Assembly (NCBI RefSeq): GCF_003665095.1
Contig: NZ_RCHV01000002.1
Coordinates: 3,098,001 to 3,162,000 of the forward strand
Length of the DNA stretch: 64,000 nt
Source: Streptomyces sp. Z26
GTDB lineage: Bacteria > Actinomycetota > Actinomycetes > Streptomycetales > Streptomycetaceae
Direction of reading: 5' to 3'
The stretch's first letter is position 1; the number at the start of each line of letters is the position of its first letter. Both the position numbers and the translations under genes were made by a program. Shown here one piece after another: positions 22,618-30,396 of the stretch. Under the pieces are notes generated by a model. It made no database searches, was not told the DNA's origin, and saw only the letters and a program-made list of their open reading frames with translations.

Positions 22618-23153
22618 GGCGGGGGTCGTTGGACGGTGGTCGACTGCGGGCGGCTGCGGGCGGCGGGCGGTGCGGAATTGCCGTACGGGACGAATTCCAC
22701 GGACCGTACGGGGGAAATCCCCGGCGGCACTTCACGGGTGCGCGACGCACGTATTCCGGACGCGGCAATTCCGTGCACTCCGCGCCCGGTGCGGGCCGGG
22801 GGCGTGCGGTGGAAGTGGAACGCCCCTGGTCACCCGAATGCGGGACTGGTGCAGGTCAACAAGCCGCTGCTAGCGTTTTGTCCAGCGATACCCGTACGAA
22901 TCGGCGCGGAAATCACACCAGTTGGCACATCGGTCGGCCGGGGTGTTCCGCCGCGCGGAATTCCGTGCCGTCCGTGGACGGCGACCCGTTCCGCCGGAAA
23001 AGGACGGCGCGGACCCGCCCGTGAAGGCGGATCGACCCGGCGGGCGGGCCGTGCGTCACCTCCCCGGCGCCGCGTCCGCCCGTCGTCAGCACCGAGCACG
23101 AGCACGAGCATGAGCACGCGACCGGCGTCCCGGTCGCGTGGTGAGGGGGCGTG
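22618..23153. other. Intergenic region rich in AATT-centred palindromes
   Basis: A 536-nt gap without a convincing gene. It has a notable cluster of motifs such as GCGGAATTGCCG, ACGAATTCCACGG, CGGCAATTCCGTG and GCGCGGAATTCCGTGCC (near 22967), much like the cluster at 2.5-2.7 kb. The 22860-22930 part, with CTAGCGTTTTGTCC, is the least GC-rich and may hold a promoter. Plus-strand open frames here have no recognisable features. Confidence 0.5.
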
Positions 23154-23627
23154 ATGCGGCGGAGCCCGCCCGGCCACGACGACGGTCCCGACGGCCCTGG
23201 TTCCGAGGGCCCTGGTCCCGACGGCCGCGGCGACGACGCCCGCGAAGTCGGCCCGCCCGGCGGGCCGTTCGGCGCCGCGCAGGAGCCCACGTTCCTACGG
23301 GTCCTCGAAGTGCTCGCCGAGCGCGGCCTGTTGCGCGCGCCGGACCCGCCGTCCGCGCCCGGCCTCCCCCGTCCGGAGGCGGGCCCCGGCCCGGGTGGCG
23401 CGGACGGCGCGGACGACTCCACCGCCCCCGCCCGCTGCGGGTGCGCCCTCCACCGGCACCGGCCCGCGCCCGTACGCCCGTGGTCGGTCGTCGTCGGCCT
23501 GGACGACGACCGGGCGACACCGCCCCCGGAAGAGGCGCGCCGCACGGAACCGGGCCGTACGGAAACCGGCCGTACGGAAGCGCGCCCCCGCCCCGGCAGC
23601 CGTACGGCGCACGGCCCGTGGTGGTGA
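23154..23627 (+). CDS. Hypothetical protein, Pro/Gly/Asp-rich
   Basis: 157 aa. Mostly low-complexity (Pro, Gly, Asp, Arg). The only structured-looking segment is EPTFLRVLEVLAERGLLRAPD near residues 45-65, a possible amphipathic helix. A CGCAL pair of Cys and a WSVVVGLDDD segment follow. SD-like GAGGGGG lies upstream of the GTG/ATG pair at 23151/23154. No family recognised; the coding assignment rests on the RBS, codon bias and the helix, so it could be spurious. Confidence 0.4.
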   Translation: MRRSPPGHDDGPDGPGSEGPGPDGRGDDAREVGPPGGPFGAAQEPTFLRVLEVLAERGLLRAPDPPSAPGLPRPEAGPGPGGADGADDSTAPARCGCALHRHRPAPVRPWSVVVGLDDDRATPPPEEARRTEPGRTETGRTEARPRPGSRTAHGPWW

Positions 23628-23682
23628 GAGGCCGTACGCCGTACGCGCGCGGGATGCCGTCCGCGCAGGCGCGCGGCAGCGG

Positions 23683-25224
23683 TCAGGGCGCGATGCCCAC
23701 GTCCCCCCACCGCTCCCACCACTTCGCCCGCGCCGCCGTCAGCGCGGGCCAATGCCGCCCGCCGGGACGGGGGTTGACCCGCGAGGCGTAGTCGCCGGGC
23801 ACGTAGGCCGGGTCGAAGAAGCAGCCCGCGCCGTACTCGCGGTCGTACGCGGCGCAGGACGCGGCCACGCCCGACGGCGTCGGCCTGGTGCCGTCCGTCA
23901 CCCAGGAGGAGAGGGCGCCGAGCGCGGTCGCGTAGCCGGAGTCGCTGAGCGCGCTGTGCTCGCTCTCCCGGGTGAACGTCTGCACCAGGTTCCGCGCGCC
24001 GCCCCAGCGCGCGCCCGCCAGGCTCGCGCGGTAGGCGGCGTCCTGCTCCACCGGCACCGTCGGGTCGTCGATCGCGTGCAGCGACAGCACGGGGATGTCG
24101 ACGACGCCGGTCAGGTCGCTGTCGTAACTCAGGTCGCGTACGGCGGAGCGGTCGGCGGAGAAGCGCTGCACGCCCTTGTTCAGCGCCCGGTCGTCGTGCG
24201 AACCGGTGTAGCGCACACCCCTGTTGGAGAACGGGTTCCGGCCGCCCAGCCGCTCCGCGACGATGTCGCGGAAGGTGAACGTGGCGAACGACAGGTGCGA
24301 GACGAGCGTCCGTTCCGGCAGCTTCGTCACGGCGAGGATGTCCGCCAGGTTCCGCCGCTGGAGGGCCGTACGGTCCTCGGGGGCGGAGTCGACGCCCGTG
24401 CACTCCTGGACGCGGGCGCGGACGTCGGCGTTGGTCATCTCCGAGTCGACGGGCAGGCCGCTCCACAGCGGGTACTGCCTTTCGTCGGGGCGCGGGTGGT
24501 TGTGGCAGTAGAACTGGTAGACGGCGCGCAGGTCCACGCGGTGGTCGTAGCCGCGGGAGCCGCCCGCGACCGCGCCGTTGGTGATCAGCGCGCCGTCGTA
24601 CGCGGGCCGCCCGCCGCCGCGCGGTGCGCGCGCCGCGAAGGTCTCGGCGATCTTCGCGGCGACGTTGCCGCCCCACGACTGCCCGTGCACGTAGGTGCGT
24701 TCGGGCTGTCCGAAGGTGGCGACGAAGAGGCGCCGCAGGTTCTCGGTGTCCTCGGCGGCCATCCGTACGCCGTAACCGCCGCGCCGGTACGAGGACCCCG
24801 CCCACGCGTAGCCCTCCTCGACCATGACCGACCAGCGGCCGAGATCCTCGCGGTTGCGCTCCGGCGTGGCCGCGCCCAGGTCGGGGCCGCCGTGCGCGTG
24901 CATCACGAGGGAGCCGTTCCAGTCGTGCGGGACGGCGATCGAGTAGTAGGCGCCGTTGGCGTCCCGCCCCTCGTAGCAGTCGGTGCCGACGGGCAGCCCG
25001 TCCGGGCAGGCGGCGGGCGCCGGCGCCCCGGTGCCCGACCCGCCCGCGGTGTCCCGCGCGGCGGCGGTGCCCGGTGCGAGGCCCGCCACCAGGCAGCCCG
25101 CGGCCAGCAGGGCGGCCAGCGGGCGGTACGTACGGCGCGGCGCGCGGCGCGTACGGGGTGGGCCCGCCGTACGCGGCGCGTCCGGGCGGTGTCTCCATGG
25201 TGCGGGGCGGCGACTGGTGTCCAC
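23683..25224 (-). CDS. Exported alpha/beta hydrolase
   Basis: A 513-aa protein. A long Arg/Pro-rich n-region is followed by PLAALLAAGCLVAGLAPGTAAA, a signal peptide (the Cys may be incidental). Catalytic landmarks: oxyanion strand MHAHGGPDLGA, nucleophile elbow VHGQSWGGNVA, acidic residue in LSLHAIDDPTVP and His in RESEHSALSDSGY. Four or more Cys in the C-terminal third (CPDG, CHNH, CTGVD, SCAAYDREYGAGCF) suggest disulfides, consistent with secretion. The GTG at 25224 has GGGAG 6 nt upstream, and a TAGCGT -10 lies about 50 nt upstream. Resembles secreted esterases or tannase-like hydrolases; substrate unknown. Confidence 0.85.
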   Translation of the reverse strand: MDTSRRPAPWRHRPDAPRTAGPPRTRRAPRRTYRPLAALLAAGCLVAGLAPGTAAARDTAGGSGTGAPAPAACPDGLPVGTDCYEGRDANGAYYSIAVPHDWNGSLVMHAHGGPDLGAATPERNREDLGRWSVMVEEGYAWAGSSYRRGGYGVRMAAEDTENLRRLFVATFGQPERTYVHGQSWGGNVAAKIAETFAARAPRGGGRPAYDGALITNGAVAGGSRGYDHRVDLRAVYQFYCHNHPRPDERQYPLWSGLPVDSEMTNADVRARVQECTGVDSAPEDRTALQRRNLADILAVTKLPERTLVSHLSFATFTFRDIVAERLGGRNPFSNRGVRYTGSHDDRALNKGVQRFSADRSAVRDLSYDSDLTGVVDIPVLSLHAIDDPTVPVEQDAAYRASLAGARWGGARNLVQTFTRESEHSALSDSGYATALGALSSWVTDGTRPTPSGVAASCAAYDREYGAGCFFDPAYVPGDYASRVNPRPGGRHWPALTAARAKWWERWGDVGIAP

Positions 25225-25270
25225 GGCGTGCTCCCTCGGGCCTCGGCGGATGTCGCGGGACTGCGGCGTG

Positions 25271-25276
25271 ACGCTA
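25271..25276 (-). promoter_or_regulatory. -10 element of the alpha/beta hydrolase
   Basis: TAGCGT on the minus strand within CTAGCGTCACGC, identical over 12 bp to the region before phoX. Confidence 0.4.
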
Positions 25277-25485
25277 GTCACGGTCCGGTCCGTGGCCGAT
25301 ATTGCGTGCATAAAGAACTTCCCGCCGCCGGACACGCCCCGGAAACCCCCCGGACACACCCCCTTTCGGCCACCCCGCGTGCGCGCCCGCGCACCCCGGG
25401 CCACCCCGCGCCCCGCCCGTACGCCGGTGCTGACGGTCCGTGACCGGGTCGAGTCGGCGCCCCGGGGGCCGCTAGGCTTTCGACC

Positions 25486-27129
25486 ATGGCGGCCACTGGA
25501 ACAGAGCAGACGGGGCAGCGGACGTACTACGTCACGACGCCCATTTACTACGTGAACGACGCTCCCCACCTGGGCCACGCCTACACGACCGTCGCGGGCG
25601 ACGTGCTCACGCGCTGGCACCGCCAGCGCGGCGAGAAGGTGTGGTACCTCACCGGCACGGACGAGCACGGTCAGAAGATCATGCGCACCGCCGAGGCGAA
25701 CGGCGTCACCCCGCAGGCGTGGTGCGACCGGCTGGTCGAGGAGGCGTGGAAGCCCCTCTGGCAGCATCTGGACATCGCGAACGACGACTTCATCCGGACG
25801 ACCGAGGAGCGGCACACGGCCCGCGTACGGGAGTTCGTGCAGGACCTGTACGACCGCGGCGAGATCTACCAGGGCGGCTACGAGGGGCCGTACTGCGTGG
25901 GCTGCGAGGAGTACAAGACGGAGGGCGAACTCCTCGACGGCGAGGGCGAGTTCGCCGGGCAGAAGCTGTGCCCGATCCACCGCAGGCCGGTCGAGATGCT
26001 CCAGGAGGAGAACTACTTCTTCCGGCTCTCCGCGTACGGCCCGAAGCTGCTGGAGCTGTACGAGGCCGACCCCGGCTTCATCCAGCCCGAGTCCGCGCGG
26101 AACGAGGTCGTGAACTTCGTCCGCCAGGGCCTGGAGGACCTCTCCATCTCCCGGTCCACGTTCGACTGGGGCGTGAAGGTGCCCTGGGACGACAAGCACG
26201 TCATCTACGTGTGGATCGACGCGCTCCTCAACTACGCGACCGCCGTGGGCTACGGCGCGGACCAGGCCCGCTTCGAGGAGGTCTTCCCCGCCGACGTCCA
26301 CCTCGTCGGCAAGGACATCCTCCGCTTCCACGCCGTGATCTGGCCCGCCATGCTGATGGCCAACGGCCTGCCGCTGCCCGGGAGGATCGCCGCCAACGGC
26401 TGGCTGATGGTCGGCGGCGAGAAGATGTCGAAGTCCAACCTCACGGGCATCTCGCCGCAGCAGCTCACCGACCACTTCGGCGTGGACGCGTACCGCTGGT
26501 ACTTCCTGCGGGCGATCGCCTTCGGCCAGGACGGCTCGTTCTCCTGGGAGGACTTCAGCGCCCGCTACACCAGCGAACTCGCCAACGACTTCGGCAACCT
26601 GGCGTCGCGCGTCGCCGCCATGGTCGGCAAGTACTTCGGCGGCGCGCTGCCCGCGTACGCCGCGCCCGGCCCCGCCGAACAGGCCGTCGTCGACGGGCTG
26701 GCGACCGCCGCCGCCGAGGCGGACCGGCGCGTGGGCGACGAGTTGGACTTCGCGGGCGGCATCGCCGCGGTCTTCGACTTCGTCAAGCAGGTCAACGGCT
26801 ACCTCACGGAGCAGGCGCCCTGGAAGGTCGCCAAGTCCGCGTCCGCCGAGCCCGGCGCGACCGCCGAGGAGGCGGAGGCGCAGGCCCGGCTCGCGACGAT
26901 CCTGCACACCGCCGCCGAGTCGCTGCGCGCCTGCGCGGTGCTGCTGCACCCGGTGATGCCGGAGACCTGCCGCAAGCTGTGGGACTCCCTCGGCGCCGAG
27001 CCCGCGCTGGGCGCGCTCGCCGACCAGCGCGTGCAGGACGCGGGCCGCTGGGGGCAGTTGCCCGAAGGCGTCACCGTGACGAAGGGCGCGGTGCTGTTCC
27101 CGCGCCTGGAGGAGCCGAAGGCGGACTGA
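25486..27129 (+). CDS. metG: Methionyl-tRNA synthetase
   Basis: A 547-aa class I synthetase that charges tRNA-Met with methionine. HIGH-type motif HLGH at residues 28-31 (YYVNDAPHLGHAYTT) and KMSKS near residue 313 (GGEKMSKSNLTG). The connective peptide carries one Cys pair (YCVGCEEYKTEGEL) with a further Cys in LCPIHRRP. The C-terminal anticodon-binding helices are present, with no extra tRNA-binding domain; length fits the short bacterial form. ATG 25486 is the first codon of the conserved N-terminus. Followed by a strong terminator hairpin. Confidence 0.98.
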   Translation: MAATGTEQTGQRTYYVTTPIYYVNDAPHLGHAYTTVAGDVLTRWHRQRGEKVWYLTGTDEHGQKIMRTAEANGVTPQAWCDRLVEEAWKPLWQHLDIANDDFIRTTEERHTARVREFVQDLYDRGEIYQGGYEGPYCVGCEEYKTEGELLDGEGEFAGQKLCPIHRRPVEMLQEENYFFRLSAYGPKLLELYEADPGFIQPESARNEVVNFVRQGLEDLSISRSTFDWGVKVPWDDKHVIYVWIDALLNYATAVGYGADQARFEEVFPADVHLVGKDILRFHAVIWPAMLMANGLPLPGRIAANGWLMVGGEKMSKSNLTGISPQQLTDHFGVDAYRWYFLRAIAFGQDGSFSWEDFSARYTSELANDFGNLASRVAAMVGKYFGGALPAYAAPGPAEQAVVDGLATAAAEADRRVGDELDFAGGIAAVFDFVKQVNGYLTEQAPWKVAKSASAEPGATAEEAEAQARLATILHTAAESLRACAVLLHPVMPETCRKLWDSLGAEPALGALADQRVQDAGRWGQLPEGVTVTKGAVLFPRLEEPKAD

Positions 27130-27170
27130 GGCGCGCGAGCCCGACGTAGGGCACGCGGTACACGTACGGC

Positions 27171-27204
27171 GGCGGCGCCCACCCGGGTCGGGGTGGGCGC
27201 CGCC
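27171..27204. terminator. Terminator after metG
   Basis: GGCGGCGCCCACCC (27171-27184) and GGGTGGGCGCCGCC (27191-27204) form a perfect 14-bp stem with a 6-nt loop, about 40 nt after the metG stop. Confidence 0.85.
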
Positions 27205-27278
27205 GTCGCGTACGGCGGCGGGCTCGGCGTCGCGTACGGCGTCGCGCGCGGGGCGGTACGGGCCGGGGCTCCGGCCGG

Positions 27279-27869
27279 TCAGTCCTGCTGCTCGGCGTCC
27301 TCACCGGGGCCGCCGGACAGCACGTCCTTCCCCGGGCCGCCCTCCGCCACGTCACCGGTGGTGCGGATCGTGTCGTCGCCCGCGTCGCCGCGCGCGATCG
27401 AGGCGGGGCCGACCGTGAGGGTGTCGTCGCCGTCGCCGCCGCTGACACCGCTGCTGTCGACGCTGCCGGTGCTGGTCAGCTCGTCGTTCCCGGCGCCGAG
27501 GGAGAAGGAGTCGGTGAAGAAGGCGTCGGTGGAGTTGTCGACGGTGACGGTGCCGTCGCCGTCACCGGAGTCCAACGCCAGGACGCGGTACGGGCTCTGG
27601 CTGTCGACGGTGACCACGGTGCACGTCACCCTGGTGGCGTCGGAGGCGTCGGGGTGGGCGCACCCGTTGCCGGGGGTGAGCGGCGCGACGTCGTCGATGA
27701 CGAACTCGATGTCCGTGCCGTTGACGAACGTCTCGGAGATCTCCAGCTCGTTGGCCTGCCCCGCGCCCACCGTGAAGGTCAACTCCCGCCCGTTGTCGCT
27801 GACTTCGACGGCACCGGCGGACGCGGACGGGGCGGCGGACGGAGCGGCGGAGACGCCGTCCGACAACAT
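27279..27869 (-). pseudogene. Truncated RTX-like calcium-binding protein (5' end lost)
   Basis: The 196-aa readable part begins in a Ser/Ala/Pro stretch and lacks any signal peptide. It continues with VEVSDNGRELTFTVGAGQANELEIS, two Cys (CAHPDASDATRVTC), then nonapeptide-like repeats GAGNDEL, GGDGDDTL, GDAGDDTI and GGPGKDVL. Related Streptomyces proteins are secreted and have a signal peptide before this point. The 5' end stops where a fragment of an oppositely oriented hydrolase begins, so this looks like a remnant of a deletion. It may still be read from ATG 27869, but no RBS is visible. Confidence 0.6.
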
Positions 27870-28353
27870 GCCGGCGAGCTTCTGGGCCGTGGTCTGCGGT
27901 GACCACTCGGCCGCGTGGTCCCGCGACCCGGAGACGTACCGGCGGGACGCCGCCGAGGACAAGGGCCGCTTCCGGCTCTACGGCGACTTCGCGTCGAGCA
28001 TCGAGCCCTGCGCGTTCTGGGACGAGTCCGCGGAGCCGGTGACCGAGGTCGACAACGGCGTCGGCGGTCTCGTCGTGCAGAACGAGTGGGACCCGCAGAC
28101 CCCGCTGCCCAGCGAGCAGGCCCTGCACGAGGACCTGAGGGGTTCGCGGATGGTGACCGTACGCGGCGGCGAGGGCCACGGCGTCTACCCGAACGGGACC
28201 GCCTGCGCCGACGGCGCCGTCAACGCCTACCTCATGCGGCGCGAACTGCCCGCCGAGGACGTGACCTGCGACGCGCCCACCGGGGAGAAGGGCGGGGCGC
28301 GCGAGCGGCGGCACACCGCCCCGACGCCGGAGCGCGCGCCGGACCGCTTCTGA
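27868..28353 (+). pseudogene. C-terminal fragment of a TAP-like alpha/beta hydrolase
   Basis: About 160 residues corresponding to the C-terminal domain of tripeptidyl-aminopeptidase-type hydrolases: FWAVVCGDHSAAWSRDPETYRRD, then IEPCAFWDESAEPV, VQNEWDPQTPLPSEQALHEDL (acidic residue) and VRGGEGHGVY (catalytic His). The nucleophile Ser and the whole N-terminal two-thirds are missing, so it cannot be active. The upstream in-frame codons belong to the antisense of the RTX remnant. No RBS at the ATG 27868. Confidence 0.75.
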
Positions 28354-28387
28354 GCCCCGCGCCCGATCGCGGTACGGCCCGACGGAC

Positions 28388-28433
28388 GACGGCGGGGCGG
28401 GACCCCTCGTGGAGGAGGTCCCGCCCCGCCGTC
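28388..28433. terminator. Strong bidirectional terminator
   Basis: GACGGCGGGGCGGGACC (28388-28404) pairs perfectly with GGTCCCGCCCCGCCGTC (28417-28433): a 17-bp stem with a 12-nt loop between the hydrolase fragment and the end of aspS. Confidence 0.9.
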
Positions 28434-28481
28434 ACGTGCGTACGGGCCGTCGGGCCGTCAGCTGGTCACACCGTCAGACGG

Positions 28482-30254
28482 TCACGCCTTCGGGGCCGGG
28501 GGCTTCCGCAGCGAGAGGTGCAGCTCCCGCAGCCGGGACTCGTCGACCTCCGTCGGGGCGCCCATCAGCAGGTCCTGCGCGTTGCCGTTGAGCGGGAAGG
28601 CGATCGTCTCGCGGATGTTCGGCTCGTCCGCCAGCAGCATGACGATACGGTCGATGCCCGGGGCGATGCCGCCGTGCGGCGGGGCGCCGAACTGGAACGC
28701 CCGCAGCATGCCGCCGAACTCGCGCTCCACGTCCTCACGGGAGTAGCCCGCGATGCCGAACGCCTTGAACATGACGTCCGGTTCGTGGTTCCGGATCGCG
28801 CCGGACGACAGCTCCACGCCGTTGCAGACGATGTCGTACTGCCAGGCCAGGACGTCCAGCGGGTCCTGCGTCTCCAGCGCCTCCAGACCGCCCTGCGGCA
28901 TGGAGAACGGGTTGTGCGAGAACTCGACCTTCCCCGTCTCCTCGTCCTTCTCGAACATCGGGAAGTCCACGATCCAGCAGAAGCGGAACACGTTCTCGAC
29001 GAAGTGCCCCGTACGCCGGGCCGCCTCGACGCGGACCGCGCCCATGATCTTCGAGACCTCGTCGAACTCGCCCGCGCCGAAGAACACCGCCGTGCCCGGC
29101 TTCGCGTCCAGCGCGGCCAGCAGCGCCGCGACGTCCGCCTCCGTGAGGAACTTCGCGATGGGCCCGGTCAACTGCCCGTCGTCCCCGACCCGCACCCACG
29201 CCAGGCCCTTCGCGCCCTGCTCGACGGCGAACTCGCCCATCTGGTCGAAGAACTTGCGCGACTGGTCCGCCGTGTCCGGCACCGCCAGCGCGCGTACGTG
29301 CTTGTCCGCGAACGCCTTGAAGCCGCTGCCCGCGAAGACCTGCGAGACGTCGACCAGTTCCAGCTCGGCGCGCAGGTCCGGCTTGTCCGAGCCGTACTTG
29401 AGCATCGACTCGCGGAACGGGATGCGCGGGAACGGCGAGGTGACGTGGCGGCCCTCGCCGAACTCCTCGAAGATCCCGGTCATCATCGCCTCGATGACGC
29501 GGAAGACGTCCTCCTGCTCGACGAAGCTCATCTCGACGTCGAGCTGGTAGAACTCGCCGGGCGAACGGTCGGCGCGCGCGTCCTCGTCGCGGAAGCAGGG
29601 CGCGATCTGGAAGTAGCGGTCGAAGCCCGCGACCATCAGCAGCTGCTTGAACTGCTGCGGCGCCTGCGGCAGCGCGTAGAAGCGGCCCGCGTGCAGCCGG
29701 GACGGTACGAGGAAGTCGCGGGCGCCCTCGGGCGAGGTGGCCGACAGGATGGGCGTGGCCATCTCGTTGAAGCCCTGCTCGGTCATCCGGCGGCGGATGG
29801 AGGAGATGACGGCGGAGCGCAGCATCACGTTCCGGTGCATGCGCTCGCGGCGCAGGTCGAGGAAGCGGTACTCCAGCCGCCGCTCCTCGTTGACGCCGTC
29901 CTCGGCGTTGATGGTGAACGGGATCTGGTCGGCCGCTCCGAGCACCTCGACGTCGGTGACCTCGACCTCGACGTCGCCGGTGGGCAGCTCCGCGTTGACG
30001 TTCTCCGCGCCGCGCGCGACGACCTTGCCGTCCACCCGCACGGTGCTCTCCTTGGAGAGGCCGCTGAGCAGCTCGTGGACGGCGGTCTGCTCGGGCCGTA
30101 CGACCAGCTGCACGATGCCGTAGTGGTCGCGCAGGTCGAGGAAGAGGATGCCGCCCAGGTTCCGCCGATTGTGCAGCCAGCCGCTCAGCCGGACGTCGCC
30201 GCCGACGTCGGTGGAACGGAGTTCGCCGCAGGTGTGGGACCGGTACCGGTGCAT
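28482..30254 (-). CDS. aspS: Aspartyl-tRNA synthetase
   Basis: A 590-aa class IIb synthetase. The OB-fold anticodon domain opens the protein ([27 protein letters not shown]). The catalytic core has motif 2 with [20 protein letters not shown] and motif 3 with [13 protein letters not shown]. The GAD insertion typical of bacterial AspRS lies between (about 290-420). The length fits the bacterial type. ATG 30254 begins the conserved N-terminus. Single-gene unit, ended by a long perfect hairpin and divergent from a SpoIIE phosphatase gene. Confidence 0.98.
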   Translation of the reverse strand: MHRYRSHTCGELRSTDVGGDVRLSGWLHNRRNLGGILFLDLRDHYGIVQLVVRPEQTAVHELLSGLSKESTVRVDGKVVARGAENVNAELPTGDVEVEVTDVEVLGAADQIPFTINAEDGVNEERRLEYRFLDLRRERMHRNVMLRSAVISSIRRRMTEQGFNEMATPILSATSPEGARDFLVPSRLHAGRFYALPQAPQQFKQLLMVAGFDRYFQIAPCFRDEDARADRSPGEFYQLDVEMSFVEQEDVFRVIEAMMTGIFEEFGEGRHVTSPFPRIPFRESMLKYGSDKPDLRAELELVDVSQVFAGSGFKAFADKHVRALAVPDTADQSRKFFDQMGEFAVEQGAKGLAWVRVGDDGQLTGPIAKFLTEADVAALLAALDAKPGTAVFFGAGEFDEVSKIMGAVRVEAARRTGHFVENVFRFCWIVDFPMFEKDEETGKVEFSHNPFSMPQGGLEALETQDPLDVLAWQYDIVCNGVELSSGAIRNHEPDVMFKAFGIAGYSREDVEREFGGMLRAFQFGAPPHGGIAPGIDRIVMLLADEPNIRETIAFPLNGNAQDLLMGAPTEVDESRLRELHLSLRKPPAPKA

Positions 30255-30396
30255 CAGTCATCCAAGTCGTCGGGCCGGGGTTTCGAGTGGAGACGGGACC
30301 GACGCCGTGCCGCGGCGGGGTCCCGTGACCCCTCAGGGTACCGCCCTGGGCCCCGCTCACTCGCCCCCCTATTCCGTACCTGCATAAAGTGGGGCA

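Noticed and set aside
23683..26949. 1088-codon minus-strand frame spanning the hydrolase and metG
   Set aside because: Only the part up to 25224 is the real hydrolase; the rest is antisense to metG.
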